Source: Austwickia chelonae (GTDB lineage: Bacteria; Actinomycetota; Actinomycetes; Actinomycetales; Dermatophilaceae). From it: a DNA stretch of 64,000 nucleotides. Both the position numbers and the translations under genes were made by a program. The stretch lies in NCBI RefSeq assembly GCF_003391095.1, contig NZ_CP031447.1, positions 1,612,001 to 1,676,000 of the forward strand. Direction: 5' to 3'. Under the pieces are notes generated by a model, which had not been told where the DNA came from, searched no databases, and saw nothing but the letters and a program-made list of their open reading frames with translations. Positions 1 through 9,544 of the stretch are shown here, in pieces; within the stretch, counting starts at the first letter, position 1, and each line of letters starts with the position of its first letter.

Positions 1-708
1 CAGGTAGACACCCATGAACAGAGCGATCGGGATGGTGCAGGCGATGGAGAAGAGGGCCCAGGCGGACTCGGCCAGCGCACCGATCATGACAACGCCGAGT
101 ACTGCGATGAGCATGATCATGATGGTCAGTACGCCGATGATGGCTGCCCAGCCGCCGATGGGGCCGAGTTCTTCCCGGGCCATCTGCCCAAGGGACCGGC
201 CGTTTCGGCGCATTGAGAAGTGCAGCACCATGTAGTCCTGAACGCCGCCGGCGAGGATCACGCCGAAAACGATCCATAGCGTTCCAGGCAGGTATCCCAT
301 TTGGGAGGCGAGGATGGGGCCGACGAGCGGACCTGCGCCAGCAATGGCGGCGAAGTGGTGTCCGAAGAGGACCCGCCGATCCGTCGGCATGAAGTCTTTG
401 CCGTTGTCGAACTTTTCAGCCGGGGTGGCCCTGGCGTCATCGGGTTGGAGGAGCTTGCGCTCGATATAGCGCGCGTAGAACTGCAGCGCTATCAGATAGC
501 TTCCGACAGCGGCGAAGACGAACCATCGGGCGTTGACCTCCTCTCCACGGACGAGGGCGATCATGATCCAGCCGACTCCGGCCAGGACGGCACAGACGGC
601 TAGGTAGATTCGGGTCTTCCGCGTCAGACGCGAAGGCTCGTTCACAGCGATCGGAGGTAGCGCAGGGTCGTTCCGGACCTTGGCCTCCGTCACGGTGTCG
701 ACGCTCAT
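1..708 (-). CDS. cstA: carbon starvation protein CstA (C-terminal part beyond left edge)
   Basis: Reading the minus strand from the ATG at 708 gives 236 codons with no stop before the window edge, so this is the N-terminal third of a longer protein. The stretch RRVLFGHHFAAIAGAGPLVG followed by GYLPGTLWIVFG and GGVQDYMVLHFSMRRNGRSL is the hallmark of the CstA/BtsT family, which are membrane carriers that import peptides or pyruvate during carbon limitation. Hydrophobic segments lie near residues 34-54, 61-78, 115-133, 138-156 and 185-215. A GAGGAG Shine-Dalgarno sits 6 bases before the ATG and supports this start. The usual length is about 550-750 residues, so most of the carrier lies outside the window. 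A hairpin-forming repeat upstream (818-855) may belong to its control region. Confidence 0.93.
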   Translation of the reverse strand, partial: MSVDTVTEAKVRNDPALPPIAVNEPSRLTRKTRIYLAVCAVLAGVGWIMIALVRGEEVNARWFVFAAVGSYLIALQFYARYIERKLLQPDDARATPAEKFDNGKDFMPTDRRVLFGHHFAAIAGAGPLVGPILASQMGYLPGTLWIVFGVILAGGVQDYMVLHFSMRRNGRSLGQMAREELGPIGGWAAIIGVLTIMIMLIAVLGVVMIGALAESAWALFSIACTIPIALFMGVYL

Positions 709-817
709 TGTCGGCTCCTCGATGGGTGCTAGAACACGGGCAAGTTACCCATGGGTGTCAGCCCCGGGAAGCGCATCGCGCAAAGAATCGCCGACCGTTA
801 GACGGTGGTGACCTGCA

Positions 818-855
818 CGAATACTCTCCCCTGAGTAGTTATGGGAGTGTATTCG
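818..855. promoter_or_regulatory. inverted repeat upstream of cstA
   Basis: CGAATACTCTCCC (818-830) and GGGAGTGTATTCG (843-855) are inverted copies with one mismatch around a 12-base spacer. A third arm, ACTCAGGGAGAAT (856-868), can pair instead with the left arm CTCTCCCCTGAGT. The element lies about 110 bases upstream of the cstA start, inside a 326-base gap (709-1034) that holds no gene I can support. It could be an operator or a pair of mutually exclusive RNA hairpins. The repeat is seen; the role is inferred. Confidence 0.45.
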
Positions 856-1034
856 ACTCAGGGAGAATGATTCTGGCCTGTCCACCATGGACCGGAAGTA
901 CCGCTACATCGGGAATCTTTTCATGGTGATTCTTTCCGCGAGAAGGTCAGTAGTGATATACGCGGGCTTGACGTGAAGCACAGGCAAAGCGGAGAGCAGC
1001 ATCGGCTCCGTCGAGCCTGACGCGCGGCAAGGCC

Positions 1035-1643
1035 TCACCGAAGGGGAGAACCTGTCCGCAGGGACACCACGAGACGCACCTCGGTCACCGTCCGTCCCTC
1101 GGGGTCGACCACGCGTTCCCGGCGGGCGCCATCGGCAACGAAACCCGCTCCCTGGAGGTGGGCCCGCATCTCCTCATGTCCGATCAGAACCCAGCTGATG
1201 AGTAGATCACCGCCCCGCTGCTCGACACTCTCTGCCACGGCAGCCATCAGCCGGCTGGCGTGGCCCCGGCACCGATGACGTTCGACGACGCCGAACAGGA
1301 GCAACTCGGTGGCATCCAGGTCCGGTTCGTCGCCCGGCGCCACCGCCGCTAGACCGACGATGCTCTCGTCCTCCGCTGCGATCAGGAGCAGGTGGTCGGC
1401 CGACGGCGGGGCGGACAATGAGGAGCGCCAGGCCTGAGCGAAGGACTCAGGGGTGCACAGGGCGAGGGCTTCGGCCGGCAGGACATCGGTGAAGGCGCCA
1501 ACCCACAGATCTGCCTGGACCGCTCCGACCGCCTCGGCGTCGTCCGGGTTGGCTTGCCGAACAGTCGAACGAGAAGCCACGAGCCCGGTCGGTTCTGCGG
1601 TGGCGCGACGGCGGGGGAAGGGGAGCGGAACACTCATCGACAA
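1035..1643 (-). CDS. GNAT family N-acetyltransferase
   Basis: A 202-residue protein with the GNAT fold signature. Residues about 30-60 are the N-terminal part (VRQANPDDAEAVGAVQADLW). The acetyl-CoA binding motif A follows at about 115-140 as LLLFGVVERHRCRGHASRLM, where RCRGHA is the R/Q-x-x-G-x-G/A pyrophosphate loop. It should transfer an acetyl group from acetyl-CoA to an amine; the substrate cannot be read from the sequence. The ATG at 1643 overlaps the 3' end of dfrA by 10 bases, so it is probably the last gene of a thyA-dfrA-GNAT operon. A second in-frame ATG two codons later is possible. Confidence 0.85.
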   Translation of the reverse strand: MSMSVPLPFPRRRATAEPTGLVASRSTVRQANPDDAEAVGAVQADLWVGAFTDVLPAEALALCTPESFAQAWRSSLSAPPSADHLLLIAAEDESIVGLAAVAPGDEPDLDATELLLFGVVERHRCRGHASRLMAAVAESVEQRGGDLLISWVLIGHEEMRAHLQGAGFVADGARRERVVDPEGRTVTEVRLVVSLRTGSPLR

Positions 1644-2158
1644 GGCCTCGCTATACGTTGATAAGTGACGAAAGCGAAGGCGAAACGATCATCACGATCG
1701 GTCTCCGCCCATTGGGATGGTTCGAGCACGGGGAAATGGATCTCACCGGAGGCTTCCGCATCGACCTCGGTTACTTCGGCATGGGTCGCGAGGGGGAGGA
1801 AAGCTTCGTAGATCTCCCCACCTCCGATCACCATGATGTGATCGGATCCGGGCAGCGCACGGGCAGCCTCCAGCGCCGCCACCGGGTCATGGGCGACAGT
1901 AGCGCCTTCGGCGGACCACTCGGTGTCCCTGCTCAGGACGACGGCGGGGCGACCGGGCAAAGGGCGGCCGATCGCCGCCCAGGTGCGTCGGCCCATGATC
2001 AGCGGGTGCCCCATCGTCAACCGACGAAAACGCTGCTGGTCCTCACGCAGATGCCAGGGCTGGTCCTGCCCGTCTCCGATCACCCGGTTCGCGGCGATCA
2101 TCGCGACCAGCACGATCTGCTCGCCGTCGAGGGCCTGGGGAGTCCTGGTGTGGGTCAT
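1634..2158 (-). CDS. dfrA: dihydrofolate reductase
   Basis: A 174-residue dihydrofolate reductase, which makes tetrahydrofolate from dihydrofolate with NADPH. The visible motifs are [20 protein letters not shown] at the folate site, the NADPH-binding stretch [17 protein letters not shown], and VIGGGEIY near residue 120. The N-terminus carries about 14 extra residues before the usual start of the fold, so a later start is possible. The ATG overlaps the thyA stop by 4 bases (ATGA), indicating translational coupling. The pairing makes sense because thymidylate synthase oxidises the cofactor that this enzyme regenerates. Confidence 0.97.
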   Translation of the reverse strand: MTHTRTPQALDGEQIVLVAMIAANRVIGDGQDQPWHLREDQQRFRRLTMGHPLIMGRRTWAAIGRPLPGRPAVVLSRDTEWSAEGATVAHDPVAALEAARALPGSDHIMVIGGGEIYEAFLPLATHAEVTEVDAEASGEIHFPVLEPSQWAETDRDDRFAFAFVTYQRIARPCR

Positions 2159-2946
2159 ACCGCGATCGGTGCCTTGATCGTCGGGTGTGGGTCGTAGCCG
2201 ACCAGGCGGACATCCTCGATCAAGTGGTCCTCCAGTCGTTCCCGAGGAGCGAGCTCCAGCGTGGGCAGGGGTCGGGGTTCACGTGCGAGCTGGGTCCGGG
2301 CCTGATCCAGATGATTCAGGTACAGATGGGCATCTCCCAGGGTGTGGACGAAATCACCGGCTTCCAACCCGGTGGCTTGGGCGACCATGTGGGTCAACAA
2401 CGCGTAAGAAGCGATGTTGAAGGGCACGCCGAGGAAGACGTCTGCGCTGCGCTGGTAGAGCTGACAGGACAATCGCCCTCTGTCGACGTGGAACTGGAAG
2501 AGGACATGGCATGGGGGGAGCGCCATCGAGTCGACTTCGGCGACATTCCAGGCGGACACGATGTGTCGTCGGCTGTACGGATCGGACCGGATGGCGGAGA
2601 TCACCTTCGTGATCTGATCGATGCTGTTCCCGTCCGGGGTGGGCCAGGAGCGCCACTGATGTCCGTAGACCGGGCCGAGCTCGCCGTCGACGTCCGCCCA
2701 CTCGTCCCAGATCGTGATGCCCTGCTCCTGGAGCCAGCGCACATTGGTGTCGCCGCGCAAGAACCAGATGAGCTCACCCACGATCGAACGCAGATGTAGT
2801 TTCTTGGTGGTCAGTACGGGAAACCCTGCGGACAGGTCGAAACGCATCTGGTGTCCGAAGACTCCGAGCGTCCCGGTTCCGGTCCGGTCGTCGCGGGGCG
2901 TTCCCTCATCGAGGATGCGTCGAAGGAGATCGTGGTAGGCCTGCAC
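2155..2946 (-). CDS. thyA: thymidylate synthase
   Basis: A 263-residue ThyA-type thymidylate synthase, close to the usual 264 residues. It methylates dUMP to dTMP using methylenetetrahydrofolate. The catalytic cysteine is Cys146 in [10 protein letters not shown]. The folate/dUMP motifs [43 protein letters not shown] and [12 protein letters not shown] are all intact, and the protein ends in the typical PIAV-like tail. It is the first gene of the minus-strand operon with dfrA and the GNAT gene. A perfect CRP-type palindrome lies 81 bases upstream of the ATG. Confidence 0.98.
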   Translation of the reverse strand: MQAYHDLLRRILDEGTPRDDRTGTGTLGVFGHQMRFDLSAGFPVLTTKKLHLRSIVGELIWFLRGDTNVRWLQEQGITIWDEWADVDGELGPVYGHQWRSWPTPDGNSIDQITKVISAIRSDPYSRRHIVSAWNVAEVDSMALPPCHVLFQFHVDRGRLSCQLYQRSADVFLGVPFNIASYALLTHMVAQATGLEAGDFVHTLGDAHLYLNHLDQARTQLAREPRPLPTLELAPRERLEDHLIEDVRLVGYDPHPTIKAPIAV

Positions 2947-3026
2947 AGGGAAGAAGCCTAGGGCCTTCGGTCGGCAGGTTGTTCAGGCTTGCCGGGGCGG
3001 GCCGGTTCCGAGCTACGGGGGTGAGT

Positions 3027-3042
3027 TGTGATGCCCATCACA
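3027..3042. promoter_or_regulatory. CRP/GlxR-type binding site between thyA and rnj
   Basis: TGTGATGCCCATCACA matches TGTGA-N6-TCACA with no mismatch, the site bound by cAMP receptor proteins (E. coli CRP, and Crp/GlxR in actinobacteria). It sits in the 413-base divergent gap 2947-3359, 81 bases from thyA and 318 bases from rnj, so thyA is the nearer target. The rest of this gap contains no gene that I can support; a reading frame fused to the front of rnj there looks non-coding. dapA, often found before rnj in actinobacteria, is absent here. Confidence 0.6.
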
Positions 3043-3359
3043 GTGGCGTGGCGTTGTCTGCGAATCGCCCGCTCGTCGATTCAGGATGGATCAGGTGGTC
3101 GTGGCGCCATCCGGACCCCCGAGCGGGTGACGCCACGGCTGCCGTCCACGTCAGAAAGCCTGAGGCTCGTGGCGCTGCTATCGCGCGGACAGCGTCGACG
3201 GGCCCTGCGCAGCGAACTTCCGGACACTTCTCCTCGACGAGGGTCTGTGGAAGAGGAACCAGGTCGATCCATGGGCGGCAGTGCCCTGAGGTGCCCATCG
3301 GCGATACCGTGAAGGGGAATGTCCTGTTCCTCCGCCACATCCTCAGGAGCCCGAATCAC

Positions 3360-5045
3360 GTGAGCCATCCCCACCCCGAACTGACTGCACCCGAACCGCT
3401 TGCGCCGTCGGGCGTCCGAATCGTCGCCCTCGGTGGTCTGGGCGAGGTCGGACGCAATATGACAGTCGTGGAGTACAACTCCAAACTTCTCATCGTCGAC
3501 TGCGGAGTTCTCTTCCCCGACGACCACCAGCCCGGAGTGGATTTGATCCTGCCGGACTTCGGTTACATCGAGGAACGAGTCGACGACATCGAGGCCGTCG
3601 TTCTCACCCACGGGCACGAAGACCATATCGGCGCAGTGCCCTACCTCCTGCGCCTGCGCAAGGACATCCCTCTGCTGGGGTCGAATCTGACGCTTGCGCT
3701 CCTGGAGGCCAAGCTCCGGGAGCACCGCATCAAACCGGTGCTGCGGAAGGTCGTCGAGGGAGAACGGGCCACGGTCGGCGGGTTCGACCTGGAGTTCCTC
3801 GCGGTGAACCACTCGATTCCCGATGCCTTGGCCGTGGCGATCCGTACCGAGGCAGGTCTCATACTGCACACCGGTGACTTCAAGATGGACCAGCTGCCGC
3901 TCGACAAGCGGGTCACGGACCTTCGGGGGTTCGCCCGGCTCGGCGAAGAGGGGGTGGACCTCTTCCTCACCGATTCCACCAATGCCGAGGTGCCCGGATT
4001 CACCATGCCGGAGAAGGACATCTACCCGGCGCTGGAAACTGTTTTCGAGAAAGCGGATCGGCGGATCATCGTCGCCTCGTTCGCTTCCCATGTCCATCGT
4101 GTCCAGCAGGTGCTCGATGCGGCAGAAGAATTCGGCCGCAAAGTAGCTTTCGTCGGTCGATCGATGGTGCGCAATATGACCATCGCCGAAGAACTCGGCT
4201 ATCTCCGCGTTCCCGGTCGCACCGTGGTCGACGTTCGTAAGCTTCGCGACTTCCCTGACGATGAACAGGTGCTCATCTGCACCGGATCGCAGGGAGAGCC
4301 GATGGCGGCGCTTTCCCGTATGGCCAACCGGGATCACGCTATCGAGGTCGGGGAAGGGGACACCGTCATCCTTGCCTCCTCCTTGATTCCTGGAAATGAA
4401 AATGCCGTTTATCGGGTGATCAACGGATTGATGAGACTCGGTGCCACGGTGGTGCATCGCGGGAATGCCAAGGTGCATGTCTCCGGGCACGCCAGCGCCG
4501 GTGAGCTTCTTTACTGTTACAACGTCGTCCGTCCGACAAATGTCATGCCCGTCCACGGGGAGTGGCGGCATCTCGTGGCAAATGGTGCACTGGCCATCGC
4601 CACGGGGGTTCCCCGCGACCGGGTCGTTCTGGCCGAGAACGGTGTCGTTGTCGACCTGGTCGACGGCCTGGCCCGTATCGCCGGTGCGGTGGACTGCGGA
4701 TATGTCTACGTCGACGGCTCCTCAGTCGGTGCGACCGACGAAGCCCTGTTGAAGGACCGTCGAATTCTGCGGGATGAGGGTTTCGTCACCGTCATCGTCG
4801 CCGTCGATGCCAGCAGGGGAAAGGTCTCCTCGGAACCGGAGATCCTGTCGCGCGGTGTCGCCGAGGATCAGGAGACCTTCCGCAAAGTGTCCCCCTTGAT
4901 CGTGGAGGCCGTCGAGGACGCCATGGGTAAGGGTGTCGTGGACACCTACCAGTTGCAGCAGCTGATTCGACGAACGGTCGGTTCGTTTGTCGGCGGAAAA
5001 TTGCGTCGTCGCCCGATGATCATCCCCGTCGTCGTCGAGGTCTGA
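3360..5045 (+). CDS. rnj: ribonuclease J
   Basis: A 561-residue ribonuclease J, a metallo-beta-lactamase and beta-CASP nuclease that matures and degrades RNA with both endonuclease and 5' exonuclease activity. The GTG at 3360 was chosen because AGGAG lies 10 bases upstream and the resulting length fits actinobacterial RNase J (about 558). Visible motifs are VLTHGHEDHIGAVPYLL near residue 83 (metal-binding HxHxDH), LILHTGDFKMD, ITDSTNAEVPGF-like LTDSTNAEVPGF, HVSGHASAGELL and MPVHGEWRHLVAN. The C-terminal domain is present to the end. A strong hairpin follows the stop codon, so it is probably transcribed alone. Confidence 0.97.
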   Translation: MSHPHPELTAPEPLAPSGVRIVALGGLGEVGRNMTVVEYNSKLLIVDCGVLFPDDHQPGVDLILPDFGYIEERVDDIEAVVLTHGHEDHIGAVPYLLRLRKDIPLLGSNLTLALLEAKLREHRIKPVLRKVVEGERATVGGFDLEFLAVNHSIPDALAVAIRTEAGLILHTGDFKMDQLPLDKRVTDLRGFARLGEEGVDLFLTDSTNAEVPGFTMPEKDIYPALETVFEKADRRIIVASFASHVHRVQQVLDAAEEFGRKVAFVGRSMVRNMTIAEELGYLRVPGRTVVDVRKLRDFPDDEQVLICTGSQGEPMAALSRMANRDHAIEVGEGDTVILASSLIPGNENAVYRVINGLMRLGATVVHRGNAKVHVSGHASAGELLYCYNVVRPTNVMPVHGEWRHLVANGALAIATGVPRDRVVLAENGVVVDLVDGLARIAGAVDCGYVYVDGSSVGATDEALLKDRRILRDEGFVTVIVAVDASRGKVSSEPEILSRGVAEDQETFRKVSPLIVEAVEDAMGKGVVDTYQLQQLIRRTVGSFVGGKLRRRPMIIPVVVEV

Positions 5046-5050
5046 TCCAT

Positions 5051-5098
5051 CCCCGGGTGCACCCGAGTCGTCCAGGTAATTTCCAGGTGCATCCGGGG
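5051..5098 (+). terminator. hairpin terminator after rnj
   Basis: CCCCGGGTGCACC (5051-5063) pairs with GGTGCATCCGGGG (5086-5098), 13 pairs including one G-U, starting 6 bases after the rnj stop. There is no U tract, as is common for actinobacterial hairpin terminators. Confidence 0.65.
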
Positions 5099-5122
5099 TG
5101 GTCTGCAGAATTCCCATCTGTT

Positions 5123-5152
5123 TTGAGCAATCTGAACAACGATGTTTAATGT
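5123..5152 (+). promoter_or_regulatory. candidate promoter for ftsK
   Basis: TTGAGC (5123-5128) and TAATGT (5147-5152) are separated by 18 bases in a locally AT-rich stretch, resembling a housekeeping sigma promoter. It lies about 120 bases before the ftsK start. No experimental support; similar pairs arise by chance. Confidence 0.35.
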
Positions 5153-5274
5153 GGATTCTTTATATGGTCGTCGTTGCGATGAAAACGCAGGTCGAGGCTT
5201 TGGACGAAGGATCGGGGCGAACTTTGTCGGCGCGCCGACACGGCGATGTCCCTCTTCTCACCTAGCCTTCGATC

Positions 5275-7989
5275 GTGGTGAAGCGTGCCTCGTCCCCGAA
5301 CCGTTCCCGGTCCGCCCACGACCCGTCGGGCAGACCCCGGGCCGGCCGTGGACCGGGAGCGAAGAACCGTACGTCCGGACGACCCACCTCGCACAGCGGG
5401 GGCTCCTCGACTCGGAGGAGTAGCGCGGCAGTGCCTGTCCGGGTGCTGCGTGGGATGTGGACGGGAGTAGCACAGGTGGCGGGGAAGACCGTGCGACGCA
5501 CGGGCAACAAGACACAGAGTTCGACAGGCCGGGCTTCCGGGACGAATGCGAGGGCAAGCGCCAAACCCGCCGCATTGGAGCCGGAATACCGCAGGGACGG
5601 CGGAGGGCTGCTGCTCATCGCGCTGGCTGTTGTCGTCGCGGCACGGGAGTGGTGGGGGCTGCCAGGAGGGCTCGGCGATCTCATTCATGCCGTGGTCGCG
5701 GGCACCTTCGGCCGGGTTGCCTTCGTCCTGCCGGTCCTCTTCGTCGGTATGGGGGTCCGGGTGCTACGTCGCCCGGACGACATCCACGGAACCAACAGGA
5801 TCGGCATCGGTATCGGCGCACTCGGGCTCTCCGCCTGTGGCATCGTGCATGCCAGCTTTGGAGTTCCGGTGCCCACGACCGGGTTCGAGCCAGTCCGTGA
5901 CGCCGGCGGGATGCTCGGCTACATCGTCTCCGCCCCCCTGGTGGTAGGCCTCACGACCTGGGGTGCAGTGCTGCTGCTCCTGCTGCTGGGTTTCTTCGGC
6001 ATGTTGGTCGTCACCGCGACTCCGGTACATCGGATTCCTGAACGTTTGAACACCGCCTATCACCGGTTGTTCGGGCTGCCCATCGAAGAAGTCTCTCGTC
6101 GTCCGCACCCGGCCGGAGTTCGACTCGGAGGTCGGCGTCGTGGCGAACCCGACCCTGATCTTCCCGGCGGACGGGACGGCGACGAGGCTTTCCTCCAAGC
6201 AGCCGAGGTCCACCGTGACCGTTCAGCACGTCTTCTCCGGAACCGGCGTCGTGCCGAGGAGGACCAGGAAGTTCCAGAGTCTGACCAGAACGTCAGCCGT
6301 CCTGAACGACGTCGTCCCGCAGCCGGCACCCCGGCCACTGCAGCCAGCCAGGCACCTGCGGTGCCTCCGGAGCAGCCTCGACCGCAGGTTCCTGCGGAGA
6401 AGACGGAGCTGCCCGCGCCGATCACCGCGCCCTTGCCCCAGCGGGTAGAACAGCTCGCCCTGGCGGGGGACGTGACCTACACACTCCCGGACCCTGCCGT
6501 CCTGGAACCAGGGACCCCACCGAAGTCACGTAGCGCGGCCAACGACCGGGTCGTCGAAGCGCTCACCGGTGTCCTCGACCAGTTCGGGGTCGACGCCCGG
6601 GTCACCGGGTTCACCCGGGGCCCGACGGTCACCCGATATGAAGTCGAACTGGGCGGGGGCGTCAAGGTCGAGCGAGTCACCGCATTGTCCAAGAACATCG
6701 CTTATGCGGTGGCTTCAGCCGATGTGCGCATCCTTTCCCCGATTCCAGGCAAGTCGGCGATCGGGATCGAGATTCCCAACACCGACCGCGAAAAGGTGAG
6801 CCTCGGCGACGTCCTGCGCAGTCAGGTGGCGCACAACAACCAGCACGCCATGGTGATGGGTGTCGGCAAGGACGTCGAGGGCGGCTACGTGATCGCCAAT
6901 CTCGCCAAGATGCCCCACCTTCTCGTGGCGGGTGCCACCGGGGCGGGAAAGTCCAGTTTCGTCAACTCGATGATCACGTCACTGCTCATGAGGTCCACCC
7001 CTGACGAGGTCCGCATGATCCTGGTCGACCCCAAACGGGTCGAGCTGACGGCCTACGACGGCATCCCGCACCTGATCACCCCGATCATCACCAACCCGAA
7101 GAAGGCCGCGGAGGCTTTGCAATGGGTGGTACGGGAGATGGACGCCCGGTACGACGATCTGGCGGCCTTCGGCTACAAGCACATCGACGACTTCAACAAG
7201 GCCGTCAGATCTGGCAAGGTCAAGCCCCTACCAGGATCGGAGCGGGTCATCCAGCCCTATCCGTACCTCCTGGTGGTGGTCGACGAGCTCGCAGATCTGA
7301 TGATGGTGGCGCCTCGTGACGTCGAGGAGTCCATCGTCCGGATCACTCAGCTCGCTCGAGCCGCAGGAATCCACCTCGTGCTGGCGACCCAGCGGCCGTC
7401 CGTCGACGTCGTCACCGGTCTCATCAAGGCGAATGTGCCTTCACGTATGGCCTTCGCGACCTCATCGCTGGCCGACAGCAGAGTCGTGCTGGACCAGCCC
7501 GGCGCGGAGAAACTCATCGGGCAAGGAGATGCCCTGTTCCTGCCGATGGGAGCCAGCAAGCCGATGCGAGTGCAAGGTGCCTGGGTCACCGAGTCCGAGA
7601 TCCACCAGGTCGTTCGCCATGTCACGGAACAGCTGAAGCCGACGTACCGCGAGGACGTCACGGTGCAGGCCGAACGTAAACAGATCGATGAAGAGATCGG
7701 TGACGACCTCGAACTGCTCCTGCAGGCGACCGAGCTCATCGTGAACAGCCAGTTCGGGTCGACTTCGATGCTGCAACGCAAATTGCGGGTCGGTTTCGCC
7801 AAGGCCGGACGGCTCATGGATCTCTTGGAGACCCGCGGGGTCGTCGGCCCCTCCGAAGGCAGCAAAGCCCGTGACGTGCTGATCAAACCGGATGATCTCC
7901 CCGCGACCGTAGCGATGATCAAGGGGGAGGAGATTCCGGCGTCCAATGCTGCCCAGCCCGAGCCTGTCCCCCAGAGCGGGGGGCTCTGA
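5275..7989 (+). CDS. ftsK: DNA translocase FtsK
   Basis: A 904-residue FtsK/SpoIIIE DNA translocase, which pumps chromosome ends through the closing division septum. Order of parts: a basic N-terminal tail (1-105); hydrophobic segments between about 110 and 260 (for example LLLIALAVVVAA, FVLPVLFVGMGV, WGAVLLLLLLGFFGMLV); a proline- and charge-rich linker (270-420); and the motor domain with Walker A GATGAGKS near residue 553 and Walker B LLVVVDELADLM near 665. A winged-helix gamma domain that reads KOPS-type DNA is at the C-terminus (LLLQATELIVNSQFGSTSMLQRKLRVGFAKAGRLMDLLE). No good ribosome site precedes the GTG at 5275 or the next GTG, so the exact start is uncertain. Confidence 0.95.
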   Translation: MVKRASSPNRSRSAHDPSGRPRAGRGPGAKNRTSGRPTSHSGGSSTRRSSAAVPVRVLRGMWTGVAQVAGKTVRRTGNKTQSSTGRASGTNARASAKPAALEPEYRRDGGGLLLIALAVVVAAREWWGLPGGLGDLIHAVVAGTFGRVAFVLPVLFVGMGVRVLRRPDDIHGTNRIGIGIGALGLSACGIVHASFGVPVPTTGFEPVRDAGGMLGYIVSAPLVVGLTTWGAVLLLLLLGFFGMLVVTATPVHRIPERLNTAYHRLFGLPIEEVSRRPHPAGVRLGGRRRGEPDPDLPGGRDGDEAFLQAAEVHRDRSARLLRNRRRAEEDQEVPESDQNVSRPERRRPAAGTPATAASQAPAVPPEQPRPQVPAEKTELPAPITAPLPQRVEQLALAGDVTYTLPDPAVLEPGTPPKSRSAANDRVVEALTGVLDQFGVDARVTGFTRGPTVTRYEVELGGGVKVERVTALSKNIAYAVASADVRILSPIPGKSAIGIEIPNTDREKVSLGDVLRSQVAHNNQHAMVMGVGKDVEGGYVIANLAKMPHLLVAGATGAGKSSFVNSMITSLLMRSTPDEVRMILVDPKRVELTAYDGIPHLITPIITNPKKAAEALQWVVREMDARYDDLAAFGYKHIDDFNKAVRSGKVKPLPGSERVIQPYPYLLVVVDELADLMMVAPRDVEESIVRITQLARAAGIHLVLATQRPSVDVVTGLIKANVPSRMAFATSSLADSRVVLDQPGAEKLIGQGDALFLPMGASKPMRVQGAWVTESEIHQVVRHVTEQLKPTYREDVTVQAERKQIDEEIGDDLELLLQATELIVNSQFGSTSMLQRKLRVGFAKAGRLMDLLETRGVVGPSEGSKARDVLIKPDDLPATVAMIKGEEIPASNAAQPEPVPQSGGL

Positions 7990-8092
7990 TCCGTCGAGGG
8001 AGCAGGCTCAGGGGTCCTGATCCGCGGCTCGGCGGGTTCACCCTGCGAGAGGCGCTCCTGTGGCACCCTGCGGTGACCCGTAAAGTGGAGTC

Positions 8093-9544
8093 ATGACCGA
8101 ATCAGCACAGCTGCGCGATCGTGCGCCCCAGCACGGATCAGTGGCCGTGGTGACCCTCGGGTGCGCCCGCAACGACGTGGACTCCGAAGAACTTGCCGGA
8201 CGACTGGCTTCAGAAGGATGGCAGCTCGTCACCGATCCGGCCGAAGCCGACGTGGCCGTGGTCAACACCTGTGGTTTTGTCGAGCAAGCCAAGAAGGACT
8301 CCATCGACGCGCTGCTGGAAGCTGCCGACCTGAAGCAGTCCGGACGGACCAGGGCCGTGGTCGCCGTGGGTTGTCTGGCCGAACGTTACGGAGAGAAACT
8401 CGCGGACGAGCTCCCCGAAGCCGACGCGGTGCTCGGCTTCGACACCTATCGGGACATGTCCAGTCATCTCACGTCGATCCTGGCCGGTGAGCGTCCGGTG
8501 GCCCATGTGCCGGTGGATCGTCGGCGCCTGCTCCCGCTGACTCCGGCAGAACGGCAGTCTGCGGCGGCCGAGGTCTTCGTGCCAGGGCATGGCGAAGTCG
8601 GCAAAGAGGGGTTGGGTGGCCCGCGGGTACAGCGCGCCCGGCTGGACGGACGGCCGTGGGCCCCGTTGAAGATCGCCAGCGGGTGCGACCGCCGATGCGC
8701 GTTCTGCGCGATCCCCAGCTTCCGTGGCTCTTTCGTCTCCCGTCGGCCTTCCGACATCCTGATGGAAGCCGCCTGGTTGGCCGAGCAAGGGGTGAAAGAG
8801 CTCTTCTTGGTCAGCGAGAACTCAACTTCCTATGGCAAGGACCTGGGCGATCTACGTCTGTTGGAGTCGCTCCTCCCCGAGCTGGTCGAGGTGGCTGGTG
8901 TCGAACGGGTCAGGGTGAGTTATCTGCAGCCGGCCGAGACCCGGCCCGGTCTGATCGAAGCGGTCGTGAACACACCTGGAGTGGCCAACTACTTCGACCT
9001 CTCCTTCCAGCACTCCAGCGAGACCGTCCTGCGCCGGATGCGCCGCTTCGGGTCGACAGATTCTTTCCTGTCCTTGATCGAGCAGATTCGTTCGCTCGAT
9101 CCGACCGCCGGTATCCGCTCGAATGTCATCGTCGGTTTCCCCGGGGAAACCGACGACGACGTCGACGAGTTGATGGGCTTCCTGGAGTCGGCCAGGCTCG
9201 ATGTGGCCGGAGTCTTCGCCTACTCGGACGAAGACGGCACCGAAGCCGAGACCTATGAGGGAAAGGTCGATCCGGAGCTTGTCGCCGAACGGTACGAGCG
9301 GGTGCGTGCGCTCGCTGAAGAGCTCACCGCACAACGCGCCGAGGAGCGGGTGGGCGAACGGGTGACCGTCATGGTCGAAGGCGAGGAAGACGGCGAACTG
9401 GTGGGGCGGGCTGCGCACCAGGGGCCGGAAGTGGACGGAATGTGCCTGCTCAGCGGGGAGACCATTGGTCTGAGCGCAGGCGACTTCGTCGAGGGGGAGG
9501 TCATCGGATCAGATGGAGTCGACCTCGTCGTGGAGTTGATGTGA
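8093..9544 (+). CDS. rimO: ribosomal protein uS12 methylthiotransferase RimO
   Basis: A 483-residue radical-SAM methylthiotransferase that adds a methylthio group to an aspartate of ribosomal protein S12. The N-terminal UPF0004 domain begins with [16 protein letters not shown], which is typical of RimO rather than MiaB, and contributes cluster cysteines near residues 24, 59 and 94. The radical-SAM motif CDRRCAFC is near residues 199-206. The TRAM domain is at the C-terminus (about 415-483). The stop overlaps the pgsA start, as in many actinobacteria where rimO and pgsA are coupled. Confidence 0.96.
   Translation: MTESAQLRDRAPQHGSVAVVTLGCARNDVDSEELAGRLASEGWQLVTDPAEADVAVVNTCGFVEQAKKDSIDALLEAADLKQSGRTRAVVAVGCLAERYGEKLADELPEADAVLGFDTYRDMSSHLTSILAGERPVAHVPVDRRRLLPLTPAERQSAAAEVFVPGHGEVGKEGLGGPRVQRARLDGRPWAPLKIASGCDRRCAFCAIPSFRGSFVSRRPSDILMEAAWLAEQGVKELFLVSENSTSYGKDLGDLRLLESLLPELVEVAGVERVRVSYLQPAETRPGLIEAVVNTPGVANYFDLSFQHSSETVLRRMRRFGSTDSFLSLIEQIRSLDPTAGIRSNVIVGFPGETDDDVDELMGFLESARLDVAGVFAYSDEDGTEAETYEGKVDPELVAERYERVRALAEELTAQRAEERVGERVTVMVEGEEDGELVGRAAHQGPEVDGMCLLSGETIGLSAGDFVEGEVIGSDGVDLVVELM

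Noticed and set aside
3081-4571. 496-codon open frame antisense to rnj
   Set aside because: It mirrors the RNase J coding sequence and shows no family features; GC-driven shadow.
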